Source: Salisediminibacterium halotolerans
GTDB lineage: Bacteria; Bacillota; Bacilli; Bacillales; Salisediminibacteriaceae
Reading direction: 5' to 3'
DNA length: 64,000 nt
Assembly: GCF_003814815.1 (NCBI RefSeq)
Contig: NZ_RKQQ01000003.1
Span: 372,001-436,000 of the forward strand
The notes under the pieces: generated by a model
Seen by the model: the letters and a program-made list of their open reading frames with translations, nothing else
The model's database searches: none
What the model was told of the DNA's origin: nothing
Shown: positions 6,866 to 15,968 of the stretch, piece by piece
Numbering within the stretch: position 1 is the stretch's first letter
Layout of the letters: each line of letters starts with the position of its first letter
Program-made: the position numbers and the translations under genes

Positions 6866-9586
6866 ATGTCCAATCCAAACGATACTTTGTACAACGCAAA
6901 AAAATCTTTTGAAGTGAACGGCAAGACGTATCATTACTTTGATCTAAAAGCAATGGAAGACGCCGGAGTTGCAAACGTTTCCAAACTTCCGTATTCCATT
7001 AAAGTTTTGCTTGAATCGGTGTTGAGACAATACGACGGCCGCGTGATTAAACAAGATCACATCGATAACTTAGCGAAGTTCGGTGAGCCGGATGCAAAAG
7101 CGACGGACGTTCCTTTTAAGCCTTCGCGTATTATTTTGCAAGATTTCACAGGGGTTCCGGCGGTTGTCGACCTTGCTTCGCTTCGTAAAGCGATGAACGA
7201 TTTCGGCGGCGATCCTAAACAGATCAACCCGGCGATTCCCGTTGACCTCGTTGTGGACCACTCTGTCCAAGTTGACTCGTTCGGTCAGTCGGATTCGTTA
7301 ATGCGCAACATGGAATTAGAATTTAAACGAAATGAAGAACGCTATAAATTTTTAAACTGGGCGCAAAAATCGCTTGATAACTACCGTGCAGTTCCGCCCG
7401 CTACGGGGATCGTTCACCAAGTCAATTTAGAGTATTTGGCAGATGTCGTGATGGAAAAAGAAGAAAACGGCGAAACGATTGCTTATCCGGATTCACTCGT
7501 CGGCACCGATTCCCACACGCCGATGATTAACGGCCTCGGTGTACTCGGCTGGGGTGTCGGCGGGATCGAAGCGGAAGCCGGCATGCTGAAACAGCCTTCT
7601 TATTTCCCTGTACCGGAAGTCGTCGGAATGAAATTCACCGGTGCGATGCCGGAAGGGGCGACGGCAACCGATTTGGCGCTTAAAGTTACGCAAACACTGC
7701 GGGCGCAAAACGTGGTCGGGAAATTCGTCGAGTTTTTCGGACCGGGATTGCAAGATATGAGCTTAGCTGACCGGGCGACGATTTCCAATATGGCTCCGGA
7801 ATACGGGGCGACGTGCGGTTATTTCCCGATTGATGATGAAACGCTGAACTACATGCGTTTTACCGGCCGTTCAGAAGAACTTGTCAACTTGGTCGAAGCG
7901 TATGCTAAGGCAAATGACTTGTTTTATACCCCGGATAAACCCGATCCGAACTTTACCGAGGTTGTGGAATTAAACCTTTCCGAACTGGAACCGAATCTCG
8001 CCGGTCCGAAGCGGCCGCAAGACCTGATTCCGCTTTCGTCAATGAAACAACAATGGCATAAAGCCTTGACGGCTCCGGTCGGAAACCAAGGCTTCGGTCT
8101 TTCAAAAGAAGAGATCGACAAGAAAGTGAAAATTGAGCACCCGAACGGAAAGACGTCCGAAATGACGACCGGGTCGCTCGCGATCGCGGCGATTACGAGC
8201 TGCACGAATACGTCAAACCCGCACGTCATGCTCGGCTCCGGCTTGCTGGCGAAAAAAGCGGTCGAAAAAGGCTTGGATGTGCCGGAATATGTGAAGACAA
8301 GTTTTGCTCCCGGTTCGAAAGTCGTAACAGGCTATTTAGAAGATTCCGGCCTGATGCATTATTTGAATGAACTCGGATTTAACCTTGTCGGCTACGGCTG
8401 CACGACGTGTATCGGCAACAGCGGTCCGCTTCCTGAAGAAATTGAGCAGGCGGTAGGAGAAAATGATTTAACCGTGTCATCGGTGCTGTCCGGAAACCGT
8501 AATTTCGAAGGGCGGATTCATCCGCTCGTCAAAGCGAATTACTTGGCGTCGCCTCCGCTTGTCGTTGCTTATGCGCTTGCCGGAACAGTTGACATCGATT
8601 TTCATAAAGAACCGCTCGGCAAAGATCAAAACGGACAAGACGTTTACTTCAAAGACCTTTGGCCGACGAACGAAGAAATTCAGCAAGCGATGGACGAAGC
8701 GGTTGATCCAAAGCTGTTTAAACGCGAATATGAGCGGGTCTTTGATGATAATGAAGAATGGAATAACCTTGAATCATCCGACGGGGATTTATACGATTGG
8801 GACCCAGAATCTACCTATATCCAAAATCCGCCGTTCTTTGAGAACCTTTCGTCTGAACCGGAAGATGTTAAGCCGCTCAGCGGATTGCGCGCTGTTGCGA
8901 AAATGGGCGATTCCGTGACAACGGACCATATTTCTCCAGCCGGGGCCATTGCGAAAGACAGCCCTGCAGGAAAGTATTTAATGGAGAAAGGTCTGAAGCC
9001 GTCTGAATTTAATTCCTACGGTTCGCGGCGCGGAAATCACGAAGTTATGATGCGCGGCACATTTGCAAATATCCGCATAAAAAATCAGCTGGCACCCGGC
9101 ACGGAAGGCGGCTTCACAACATATTGGCCGACCGGCGAAGTCATGCCGATTTACGATGCCTGCATGAAATATAAAGAAGACGGCACCGGGTTGTTGGTGA
9201 TGGCCGGAGAAGACTACGGCATGGGCAGCTCGCGCGACTGGGCTGCAAAAGGTACGAATCTGCTCGGTATTAAAACCGTCATTGCCGCGAGCTTTGAACG
9301 GATTCACCGCAGCAACCTTGTTTTAATGGGGGTTTTGCCGCTGCAGTTTAAAGAAGGTGAAAACGCTGATACGCTCGGTTTATCCGGAACGGAACATTTT
9401 GATGTAGATGTCAGCAATGATTTGCAGCCGCATGATTATGTGACGGTTACAGCAAAAGACCCGGAAACCGGAAAGGAAACATCCTTTGAGGCGCTCGCAC
9501 GCTTCGACAGTGAAGTGGAAATTGATTACTACCGTCACGGCGGTATTTTGCAGATGGTCCTTCGCAACAAACTGCAAAGTCAATAA
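6866..9586 (+). CDS. acnA: Aconitate hydratase (iron-regulatory type, AcnA/CitB)
   Basis: This enzyme interconverts citrate and isocitrate through cis-aconitate in the TCA cycle. The 906-residue single chain matches the bacterial AcnA/IRP class. The [4Fe-4S] ligands are Cys446 (TSCTNTSNP), Cys512 and Cys515 ([10 protein letters not shown]). Other family signatures visible are [20 protein letters not shown] in the first half and [10 protein letters not shown] in the swivelling domain. The ATG at 6866 follows AAGGAGGGAG; an in-frame ATG at 6848 overlaps that site and is rejected. In B. subtilis citB lies next to the yne genes, and yneP/yneQ-like genes lie a few kb downstream here. A strong terminator follows. 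Confidence 0.97.
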   Translation: MSNPNDTLYNAKKSFEVNGKTYHYFDLKAMEDAGVANVSKLPYSIKVLLESVLRQYDGRVIKQDHIDNLAKFGEPDAKATDVPFKPSRIILQDFTGVPAVVDLASLRKAMNDFGGDPKQINPAIPVDLVVDHSVQVDSFGQSDSLMRNMELEFKRNEERYKFLNWAQKSLDNYRAVPPATGIVHQVNLEYLADVVMEKEENGETIAYPDSLVGTDSHTPMINGLGVLGWGVGGIEAEAGMLKQPSYFPVPEVVGMKFTGAMPEGATATDLALKVTQTLRAQNVVGKFVEFFGPGLQDMSLADRATISNMAPEYGATCGYFPIDDETLNYMRFTGRSEELVNLVEAYAKANDLFYTPDKPDPNFTEVVELNLSELEPNLAGPKRPQDLIPLSSMKQQWHKALTAPVGNQGFGLSKEEIDKKVKIEHPNGKTSEMTTGSLAIAAITSCTNTSNPHVMLGSGLLAKKAVEKGLDVPEYVKTSFAPGSKVVTGYLEDSGLMHYLNELGFNLVGYGCTTCIGNSGPLPEEIEQAVGENDLTVSSVLSGNRNFEGRIHPLVKANYLASPPLVVAYALAGTVDIDFHKEPLGKDQNGQDVYFKDLWPTNEEIQQAMDEAVDPKLFKREYERVFDDNEEWNNLESSDGDLYDWDPESTYIQNPPFFENLSSEPEDVKPLSGLRAVAKMGDSVTTDHISPAGAIAKDSPAGKYLMEKGLKPSEFNSYGSRRGNHEVMMRGTFANIRIKNQLAPGTEGGFTTYWPTGEVMPIYDACMKYKEDGTGLLVMAGEDYGMGSSRDWAAKGTNLLGIKTVIAASFERIHRSNLVLMGVLPLQFKEGENADTLGLSGTEHFDVDVSNDLQPHDYVTVTAKDPETGKETSFEALARFDSEVEIDYYRHGGILQMVLRNKLQSQ

Positions 9587-9594
9587 AGACGAAC

Positions 9595-9640
9595 GAACCG
9601 GTGCCGGCAGACTGTTCTCTGCAGCGCCGGTTCTTTTTTT
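9595..9640 (+). terminator. Terminator after acnA
   Basis: GAACCGG and CCGGTTC arms with an inner CAGA/TCTG stem, then seven T residues. Confidence 0.85.
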
Positions 9641-9642
9641 AC

Positions 9643-9671
9643 TTGCATCGCTCGGCAATACATATGATAAT
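9643..9671 (+). promoter_or_regulatory. Promoter of the VanZ-like gene
   Basis: TTGCAT and GATAAT are 17 bp apart, starting right after the aconitase terminator. Confidence 0.5.
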
Positions 9672-9707
9672 GAACGGGCAGTAGAATAGTGGAGGAGTGC
9701 GCTGACG

Positions 9708-10247
9708 ATGGCAAAGAAAACACAACTTAAGAAAAAGCAGCCGCGAAAAAAAGGGAATTCAAACGGCCGCTCCCGTTTGCGCTGGTTATGGGCAGCCGGT
9801 CTCTTTATCTATCTGGCCGGGTTGTTTTACATCACTCTGTTCGCATGGAACCACGGATCTTCTTACGGAAACTTAGGACCGGGCGGCCGAAACTATAATT
9901 TGGAACCATTTTTAAGTATATATAATATTCTTACGTTCAGTGACGGCCCGCAAGATCCGCTGAGAATTCTTGCCGGAAATGTCGTGCTTTTTTTGCCGTT
10001 CGGTTTTTTGCTCAGCGCTTCTATAGAAAGTTTCAGACGGAATCGTAAGCGGTACAGCCTTTTGAGCGCTGTTGTAATGTCCGCCGTTGTGTCGACAATC
10101 ATTGAAGTGAACCAGTTTCTATTTACTTACCGGGTCGCCAATATAGATGATGTGATTTTAAACACAGCCGGAGGATTGCTCGGTGCGCTGTTGTACCGTT
10201 TTTTCTCGCGGAAAAAGGGGAAGAATAAAAAAAGCAAGCGAAAATAA
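9708..10247 (+). CDS. VanZ-like membrane protein
   Basis: This 179-residue protein has a very basic N-terminal tail (Lys/Arg-rich, residues 1-25) and four to five predicted membrane helices starting with LRWLWAAGLFIYLAGLFY. The VanZ-family features are the NLEPF and NVVLFLPFGFLLS segments and the late NIDDVILNTAGGLLG motif. VanZ itself gives low-level teicoplanin resistance, but most chromosomal relatives have no known function. GGAGG precedes the ATG at 9708. Nothing here links it to a glycopeptide-resistance cluster. Confidence 0.85.
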   Translation: MAKKTQLKKKQPRKKGNSNGRSRLRWLWAAGLFIYLAGLFYITLFAWNHGSSYGNLGPGGRNYNLEPFLSIYNILTFSDGPQDPLRILAGNVVLFLPFGFLLSASIESFRRNRKRYSLLSAVVMSAVVSTIIEVNQFLFTYRVANIDDVILNTAGGLLGALLYRFFSRKKGKNKKSKRK

Positions 10248-10251
10248 GCAA

Positions 10252-10280
10252 AAAAGCGCCGCTTGAAAGACGGCGCTTTT
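10252..10280. terminator. Bidirectional terminator between convergent genes
   Basis: AAAAGCGCCG and CGGCGCTTTT form a 10-bp stem with A and T tracts on both sides. Confidence 0.9.
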
Positions 10281-10290
10281 AAGAAACGAT

Positions 10291-10941
10291 TTATGAAGAA
10301 AGATTGTTGACCGCGGTTTGCTTAATTTTTCCTGTCCAGTACCGGTAGCCGGTATAAACAACGGCGAGGAAACTTCCGTAAATGACAGCCATGTACACTA
10401 ATTCCGCCGGGTCTGTCACGATTGTATGGCCAATCATAGCGAATAAAGTCATCGCGGGGATTTTCCCGAGACCGGATGCTGTGGAATAGAGCAGAAAATG
10501 TACGCGGCTCAGTGCGGCGTAAGCATTTATGACGATAGAAGGAATAACAGGAATCATCCGGAGCACGGTAAGCGACATGAACGCGTTTCGTTCAAATAAC
10601 AGCGTAATTTTTTTCGTTACCGGGTATTTGAGCAAAACCTTTGTCCCGAGCTTATGAAACCCGCCGTAGCGAACCATCAAAAAGAAGAGCACGGAAGCGG
10701 AAGTGGAGCCGATCCAAATAATCAATGCGCCTGTCACCGTGCCGTAGGCCGCACCGATCACTCCGCCGACAATCGGATAAGGAATAACAGGAAATAAGCT
10801 CATTAACGTCGCGATTACTGAGGCAAGCAGGATATGATCCCCTTCTTGTCCGTGTATCCATGCTAAAAAAGATTCGTGATACACAGCTAAGAGCGTAATG
10901 ATGATAAGGCTGACGGCCAGAACAGAAATTTTTCGGTACAT
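10291..10941 (-). CDS. VTT/TVP38-family membrane protein
   Basis: This 216-residue protein of the SNARE-associated/VTT (DedA-related, YdjX-type) family has an N-terminal helix, re-entrant hydrophobic stretches and helices near the C-terminus. The core segments IPYPIVGGVIGAAYG and RMIPVIPSIVINAYAALS carry the Gly/Pro-rich pattern and the Arg typical of the family, which includes lipid scramblase or flippase-like proteins. The ribosome-binding site ahead of the ATG at 10941 is weak (GCGGGGCG). A second VTT protein lies at 18477-19157. The substrate is unknown. Confidence 0.85.
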   Translation of the reverse strand: MYRKISVLAVSLIIITLLAVYHESFLAWIHGQEGDHILLASVIATLMSLFPVIPYPIVGGVIGAAYGTVTGALIIWIGSTSASVLFFLMVRYGGFHKLGTKVLLKYPVTKKITLLFERNAFMSLTVLRMIPVIPSIVINAYAALSRVHFLLYSTASGLGKIPAMTLFAMIGHTIVTDPAELVYMAVIYGSFLAVVYTGYRYWTGKIKQTAVNNLSS

Positions 10942-11033
10942 ACAAGACGCCCCGCTTTCATTAAACTATTCAAACTATAACAAACTGTTTTATTAAAGAC
11001 CAATAATAATTCCCGAAAGGCTGATGAATCCGT

Positions 11034-13331
11034 ATGGAACATCGTGAAAAACCGGAACAACCATTTTCGGAAAAAATTGAAGAGCTGCGGCGAACGTCAT
11101 TCAGCCGCTTGAACGAAGCCCGGCTTGTCAGGCTTTACGAACAAGCAGCCGGCGGCGCGCTCAGTCAAGAAGAAGAAGCGGACCTCCAAGCGATGATGGC
11201 TGCGGCGCGGTTCGAACGGAAAAAAACCTGGGATGTCCGCGTCGATCAATGGCTCCGTTCGGCTGTGGCGGCTGATCCTTCCCCGTATGTCAAAAACACG
11301 CTGGAATACTTAATTGCCGCGTTAATGGATGAACCATGGTTCACAGCGGATATTCCGAAAATTCGTGAAACGGATCACAGCCAAGGTAAAAAAACGAAAA
11401 CTGAGGCGGTCATTTCGCTGATGAAAGAAGCGAACGAACGTTATCATAAACTTCAAGGCATTTTTTCGATGCTGCAAGCTTTTCAAGCTTCTTCATCAGC
11501 AACGATTCGTCAAGCGGATGATCTGCTGAAAGAAATCGGCGCGCTTTTAAACCGTGTAATCGATGATGCCCGGGCATATGAAACGACGATCAGCGGAATA
11601 TATGCTTCGAAAGAAAAAAAACAACAGTTTGACGAAAGCTTGGCGGCGCTGTTTCATTATATTGAACAATGGGAAGCGCTGCGCGAAACATCATCAGAAA
11701 GCCCGCACAGCCCATTGCGGGACTTGCAGCGGATGGTCGGCCTGGAGGAAGTTAAACGAAAAGTTGAAACGTATTATTATTATCTAGAGTATCAGCGCGA
11801 GCGAAAAAAGCAAGGGTATCATTTTGAAGATGAACGAAGTCTTAATATGGTGATCACCGGCAATCCAGGTACCGGTAAAACGACGATCGCCCGGATGCTC
11901 GCGCGGATTTATCATGAGTTGGGCGCTCTCCCGCGTGAGGAAGTGCTTGAGGTGGACCGCTCGCATCTTGTGGGCGCGTACGTCGGACAAACGGAAGAGA
12001 AGACAATGAATGTGATTGAACAAGCGGTCGGCGGTGTGCTTTTCATTGACGAGGCATACAGTTTAAAACGTGAAGGTGCCGGCGGGGCCGATTACGGACA
12101 GACCGTTATCGATACGCTCGTTGCAGCGATGACAAGCGGAGAATATGCCGGCCGGTTTGCGGTTATTCTTGCCGGTTATCCCGAGGAAATGCGGAGATTT
12201 CTTTGGAGCAATCCCGGCCTGAGAAGCCGCTTTCCGGAAACGAACCATATCCATTTGCCGGATTTTTCGATGGACGAACTTGTTGAAATTGCTGAGCACG
12301 TCGCTCTTGATAACGATTTTACGTTGACGGATGAAGCGGTCCGCCGTTTGAAAAATCACATCGAAAAAGAGCGGGTCGATGAATCATTCGGCAATGCTCG
12401 CGCCGTCAAAAACCTCGTACTGGAAGCGATTTTTTACAAAGGCGCTGAGGCGGCAAAAGAGAAGAATTACTCCCGGCATATGCTGACGGTGTTGGATGAG
12501 CATGCTTTTTCTTTCGATGACGACCATTCTTCCGGCAATGAACAAACGGCTTGGACAGAACTTGACCGCCTCATCGGTTTGACGGAAGTGAAAGAAGAAG
12601 TGAAGAAATTGTCCTCGTTTGTCCGTATTCAGCAAGAAAGGGATCAAAAAGGCTTGCCGTCGATCCCGATCCAGCTGCACGCCGTCTTCAGCGGTCCGCC
12701 CGGAACTGGGAAGACAACAGTAGCGAAACTTTACAGCCGGATTCTTTACGAACTCGGGCTGTTGAAAAGAGGCCATCTCGTCGTTACCGGTCGCAGTGAC
12801 TTAGTGGCGGGCTACGTCGGTCAGACGGCACTGAAGACGAAACAAAAAATTCGCGAAGCGCTCGGAGGCGTCCTCTTTATCGATGAGGCGTATGCACTTT
12901 TAGAAGGTCAAGGGACGGAAGGGTTCGGCAAAGAAGCTGTCGACACTTTGGTAGAAGAAATGACAAAACATGAGGAAAACTTGATCGTCATCCTGGCAGG
13001 GTACGAACAGCCGATTCAGCAGCTCTTGGCATCGAATCCCGGCTTGTCTTCAAGGTTTAAAAAGTTTATTACCTTTCCGTCTTACAATGTCAATGAACTC
13101 GGTGAGATTATTACGTTCTTTACCGAGGATTACGGTTATGAACTTCAGCCGGGAACCCTCGAAGCACTGATCAATTATATGGATGAAGCTCCGCCGGAAG
13201 GCAACGCCCGTGCGATGAAAGATTGGGCGGAAGAAGCGATCCAGCGCCAAGCGTACCGGCTTGTTCATCAACAATACAGCGATGATGATTTGACTGTATT
13301 GAAAAAAGAAGATTTTTTATTAACGGAGTGA
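11034..13331 (+). CDS. Tandem AAA+ ATPase of the CbxX/CfqX (SpoVK) type
   Basis: This 765-residue protein has two AAA+ modules. Residues 1-230 are helical and probably form a coiled or adaptor region. Module 1 has GNPGTGKTT (about 276) and GVLFIDEAYSL; module 2 has GPPGTGKTT (about 553) and GVLFIDEAYALL. Both keep the RSDLVGxYVGQT-type pore-loop region and arginine-finger segments (NPGLRSRF, NPGLSSRF). The family includes SpoVK and the Rubisco activase CbbX, which remodel proteins with a single AAA+ module; here two are fused. It precedes the YneP-like gene by 16 bp and is probably cotranscribed. The substrate is unknown. Confidence 0.88.
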   Translation: MEHREKPEQPFSEKIEELRRTSFSRLNEARLVRLYEQAAGGALSQEEEADLQAMMAAARFERKKTWDVRVDQWLRSAVAADPSPYVKNTLEYLIAALMDEPWFTADIPKIRETDHSQGKKTKTEAVISLMKEANERYHKLQGIFSMLQAFQASSSATIRQADDLLKEIGALLNRVIDDARAYETTISGIYASKEKKQQFDESLAALFHYIEQWEALRETSSESPHSPLRDLQRMVGLEEVKRKVETYYYYLEYQRERKKQGYHFEDERSLNMVITGNPGTGKTTIARMLARIYHELGALPREEVLEVDRSHLVGAYVGQTEEKTMNVIEQAVGGVLFIDEAYSLKREGAGGADYGQTVIDTLVAAMTSGEYAGRFAVILAGYPEEMRRFLWSNPGLRSRFPETNHIHLPDFSMDELVEIAEHVALDNDFTLTDEAVRRLKNHIEKERVDESFGNARAVKNLVLEAIFYKGAEAAKEKNYSRHMLTVLDEHAFSFDDDHSSGNEQTAWTELDRLIGLTEVKEEVKKLSSFVRIQQERDQKGLPSIPIQLHAVFSGPPGTGKTTVAKLYSRILYELGLLKRGHLVVTGRSDLVAGYVGQTALKTKQKIREALGGVLFIDEAYALLEGQGTEGFGKEAVDTLVEEMTKHEENLIVILAGYEQPIQQLLASNPGLSSRFKKFITFPSYNVNELGEIITFFTEDYGYELQPGTLEALINYMDEAPPEGNARAMKDWAEEAIQRQAYRLVHQQYSDDDLTVLKKEDFLLTE

Positions 13332-13347
13332 AACGGAGGACTGTGTC

Positions 13348-13770
13348 ATGAAAACGGCATCTGCTACTTTCCCTGTCCGCTATGCGGAAACAGATCAAAT
13401 GGGCGTCGTCTACCATGCTAATTACGTCATTTGGTGCGAAATCGGCCGGACAGCCTTAATTAATGATTTCGGCTTTTCATATAAAGAAATGGAAGAAGCC
13501 GGTGTCATCTCACCGGTTACAAATATTAACCTTTCTTATAAAAAGCCGGCGAAATACGGCGATGATATTACTGTGCATTCCTGGATTGAAGCATATAGCG
13601 GAGCGCGGGTCACTTACGGGTACACGATTGAAAATGCAGCCGGCGACCGGTTGTCAGAAGGAACGAGCGAACACGTCTGCTGTGACGATCAATCGTTTCG
13701 GCCGATTCCGTTAAAGAAACGTTTTCCGGCCTGGGATCAAGCGTATAAACAGCACCGCCGCAAGAAATAA
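13348..13770 (+). CDS. yneP: YbgC/FadM-type acyl-CoA thioesterase (YneP-like)
   Basis: This is a 140-residue single hot-dog-domain protein. RYAETDQMGVVYHANYV holds the catalytic Asp of the 4-hydroxybenzoyl-CoA/YbgC group near residue 16. CGGAGG lies ahead of the ATG. The order acnA ... yneP-yneQ agrees with B. subtilis, where these genes follow citB. Substrate preference cannot be read from the sequence. Confidence 0.85.
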   Translation: MKTASATFPVRYAETDQMGVVYHANYVIWCEIGRTALINDFGFSYKEMEEAGVISPVTNINLSYKKPAKYGDDITVHSWIEAYSGARVTYGYTIENAAGDRLSEGTSEHVCCDDQSFRPIPLKKRFPAWDQAYKQHRRKK

Positions 13771-13859
13771 ATGCTGTGAAGTTTTTTGACGATTTCTTGT
13801 CGTTTGCTTGAACTGCCGGTTCGTCTAAGTTTAAGATAGAAACAGAAAGGGGCTTTCCG

Positions 13860-14207
13860 ATGGCGTTTGGTGTCACAAAACGAGAACTGTATGAGTGGAA
13901 GCAGGAAGCCCGGCAAGGGGAGATCGCGTTTTTGACCCATTTTTGGTACGATGAGCGATTTCCAACCTGCACGACCGTGACAAAAGTGGCGTGCAGCGAT
14001 GTGCAACGGTTAATCAGCTGGGGAAGACAGCACGGATTACATCCTGACTGGATTCACATACGCGAAGATTATCCGCACTTTGATTTGCTCGGCAAGACGC
14101 AAAGGGAAGTTTTAAAGCGTGAAAGCCGCGAAGATAAGCTGGATGAACTATTACAAAGAATTGAGCAACGTGAGGGAGGCGGTGCAAGTGGACACAATGC
14201 AGAATGA
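13860..14207 (+). CDS. yneQ: YneQ-like conserved protein
   Basis: This is a 115-residue cytosolic protein of the small Bacillus YneQ group, called by position after the yneP-like gene and by general resemblance (MAFGVTK start, FLTHFWYDERFP, CHARGED tail). No enzymatic motif is evident. The start is preceded by AGAAAGGGG. Its last 20 bases overlap the nadE start, so translation of the two is probably coupled. The function is unknown. Confidence 0.75.
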   Translation: MAFGVTKRELYEWKQEARQGEIAFLTHFWYDERFPTCTTVTKVACSDVQRLISWGRQHGLHPDWIHIREDYPHFDLLGKTQREVLKRESREDKLDELLQRIEQREGGGASGHNAE

Positions 14208-15021
14208 AATTATCCGCGAGATGGGCGTGAAGCCGGCAATTGACCCGGAAGAGGAAGTTCGCAAGCGAATTGATTTTTTAAAAGCGTATGTTAAAAAAAC
14301 AGGTATGAACGGGTACGTTCTCGGCATTTCCGGGGGACAGGATTCATCGCTCTTGGGAAAACTGCTGCAAATGGCGATGGAAGAATTAAATCGTGATGAG
14401 CAGACATCCGTGTATACGTTTAAAGCGCTTCGCCTCCCTTACGGAGAACAAAAAGATGAAGATGACGCGCAAAAAGCGCTGCAGTTTATTGCGCCTTATG
14501 AACAGTATACGTTTAACATTGAAGCGGCGGTCGCTGCCTCACTCGCAACGTTTGAGCGCGCGACCGGGGAAGTGCTGAATGATTTTGTCAAAGGGAACAC
14601 TAAAGCCCGGGAGCGGATGAAGGTGCAGTACGATCTCGGCGCGCATACGCGCTGTCTTGTTGCCGGAACCGATCACGCCGGGGAAGCTGTAACGGGATTT
14701 TTCACGAAATTTGGCGACGGATCCTGCGATGTTGCCCCGCTCTTCGGGTTAAACAAGCGCCAAGGCGCTGAATTGCTGAAGTATTTAGGCGCGCCGGCTG
14801 ATATTTTTGAAAAAGCTCCGACCGCAGACTTAGAAGACGACCGGCCGCTCATTGCAGATGAAGAGGCGCTAGGCATCTCCTACAAAGATATTGATGATTA
14901 TCTTGAAGGCCGAACGATTGCTGAGGACGTACAAAAAAAATTGGAACATTTATACAAAGTGACCGCTCATAAGCGCGCCCTTCCGGTAACCATTTTTGAT
15001 GATTGGTGGAAAAGACTTTGA
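14188..15021 (+). CDS. nadE: NH3-dependent NAD synthetase
   Basis: NadE makes NAD from deamido-NAD, ATP and ammonia. The N-type ATP pyrophosphatase loop GISGGQDSS is present, and there is no glutaminase domain, so it uses ammonia. Other motifs are LPYGEQKDEDDA and KAPTADLEDDRPLI DEEALG near the C-terminus. Length is 277 residues, near the usual 272. The GTG at 14188 is chosen because GGAGG lies nine bases ahead; the ATG at 14197 is too far from it. The start overlaps the yneQ-like gene by 20 bp. Confidence 0.95.
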   Translation: MDTMQNEIIREMGVKPAIDPEEEVRKRIDFLKAYVKKTGMNGYVLGISGGQDSSLLGKLLQMAMEELNRDEQTSVYTFKALRLPYGEQKDEDDAQKALQFIAPYEQYTFNIEAAVAASLATFERATGEVLNDFVKGNTKARERMKVQYDLGAHTRCLVAGTDHAGEAVTGFFTKFGDGSCDVAPLFGLNKRQGAELLKYLGAPADIFEKAPTADLEDDRPLIADEEALGISYKDIDDYLEGRTIAEDVQKKLEHLYKVTAHKRALPVTIFDDWWKRL

Positions 15022-15884
15022 TTAGCAGGCGGGAAAACAAAGCGGATTTGCATATGCACACACTCGCTTCAGACGGGGGGTATTCCCCGGCTGAGCTCGT
15101 TCGCAAGTGCGCGGAAGCGAATGTCACTTTAATCGCCATTACCGACCACGATACGACTTCAGGGTTGGCTGAAGCGGCGAAGGAGGCGGCAAGGCATGGT
15201 CTGTCATTTGTGAACGGAATTGAATTATCGACACGCTTTAATGAAGAAAGCATCGATATTCTCGGATACGGGATCGATCCTTCCGACGCTTCCCTGCAGG
15301 ACAAACTGGCGTTTCACCGCAACCAAAGGATGAAGCGTATGACAGAAATGATCGGCAAATGCCGGGAACAGGGGTTTGAGATCACAGAAGAAGATGTGAA
15401 AAAGTTTGTAACCGGTGACACGTATTCGCGGCCGCATTTAGCGAAGGCGTTGGAGGCGAAAGGGTATGTGCGCAATGTGGCGGATGCATTCGACCGTTTT
15501 ATCGGTTACGGCCGGCCGTGTTATGTCCAAAAAGCTGAGGAAATGGATCCGCGTGAAGCGATTCAATTGATTCATTCAGCCGGCGGCGCGGCGGTTCTGG
15601 CGCATCCGGTATACTATCAGCTCGATGATGAGGTTCAAGAATGGGTGCGTTTATACGGATTAGACGGGATTGAAATTTATCACCGCGATCACAGCGAAAA
15701 AGATATTGCTCGTTTTAAGAAGCTGGCAGAACAAATTGAGCAGGATCAGAGCTGTTCGTTGTTTCGTACCGGAGGCAGCGATTTTCATCATGAATCTTAC
15801 GGCCGAACGGGTGAAGAAATCGGTTTGACGAAGCTTCCGTTTAAATATGCTCGTTCCTTGGCTGATGCTTTCAACGTGAAATAA
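15018..15884 (+). CDS. PHP-domain phosphoesterase (RNase AM/TrpH type)
   Basis: This is a protein of about 288 residues with the PHP metal motifs in order: DLHMHTLASDGG, ITDHDT, NGIELS, LAHPVYY and GSDFHHESYG. This layout matches the YciV/TrpH group (5'-3' RNase and 3',5'-bisphosphate phosphatase). It overlaps the nadE stop in a TTGA arrangement with GGTGG ahead, so I place the start at the TTG at 15018; a TTG at 15003 is also possible. Confidence 0.85.
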   Translation: MISRRENKADLHMHTLASDGGYSPAELVRKCAEANVTLIAITDHDTTSGLAEAAKEAARHGLSFVNGIELSTRFNEESIDILGYGIDPSDASLQDKLAFHRNQRMKRMTEMIGKCREQGFEITEEDVKKFVTGDTYSRPHLAKALEAKGYVRNVADAFDRFIGYGRPCYVQKAEEMDPREAIQLIHSAGGAAVLAHPVYYQLDDEVQEWVRLYGLDGIEIYHRDHSEKDIARFKKLAEQIEQDQSCSLFRTGGSDFHHESYGRTGEEIGLTKLPFKYARSLADAFNVK

Positions 15885-15968
15885 TCCAGGTGAGTTGATT
15901 CTTTTTTGAGATGACAGGCATTACAATCTAACAAAACATATGATAAAGGCAGCTGGGAGGGACAGATC

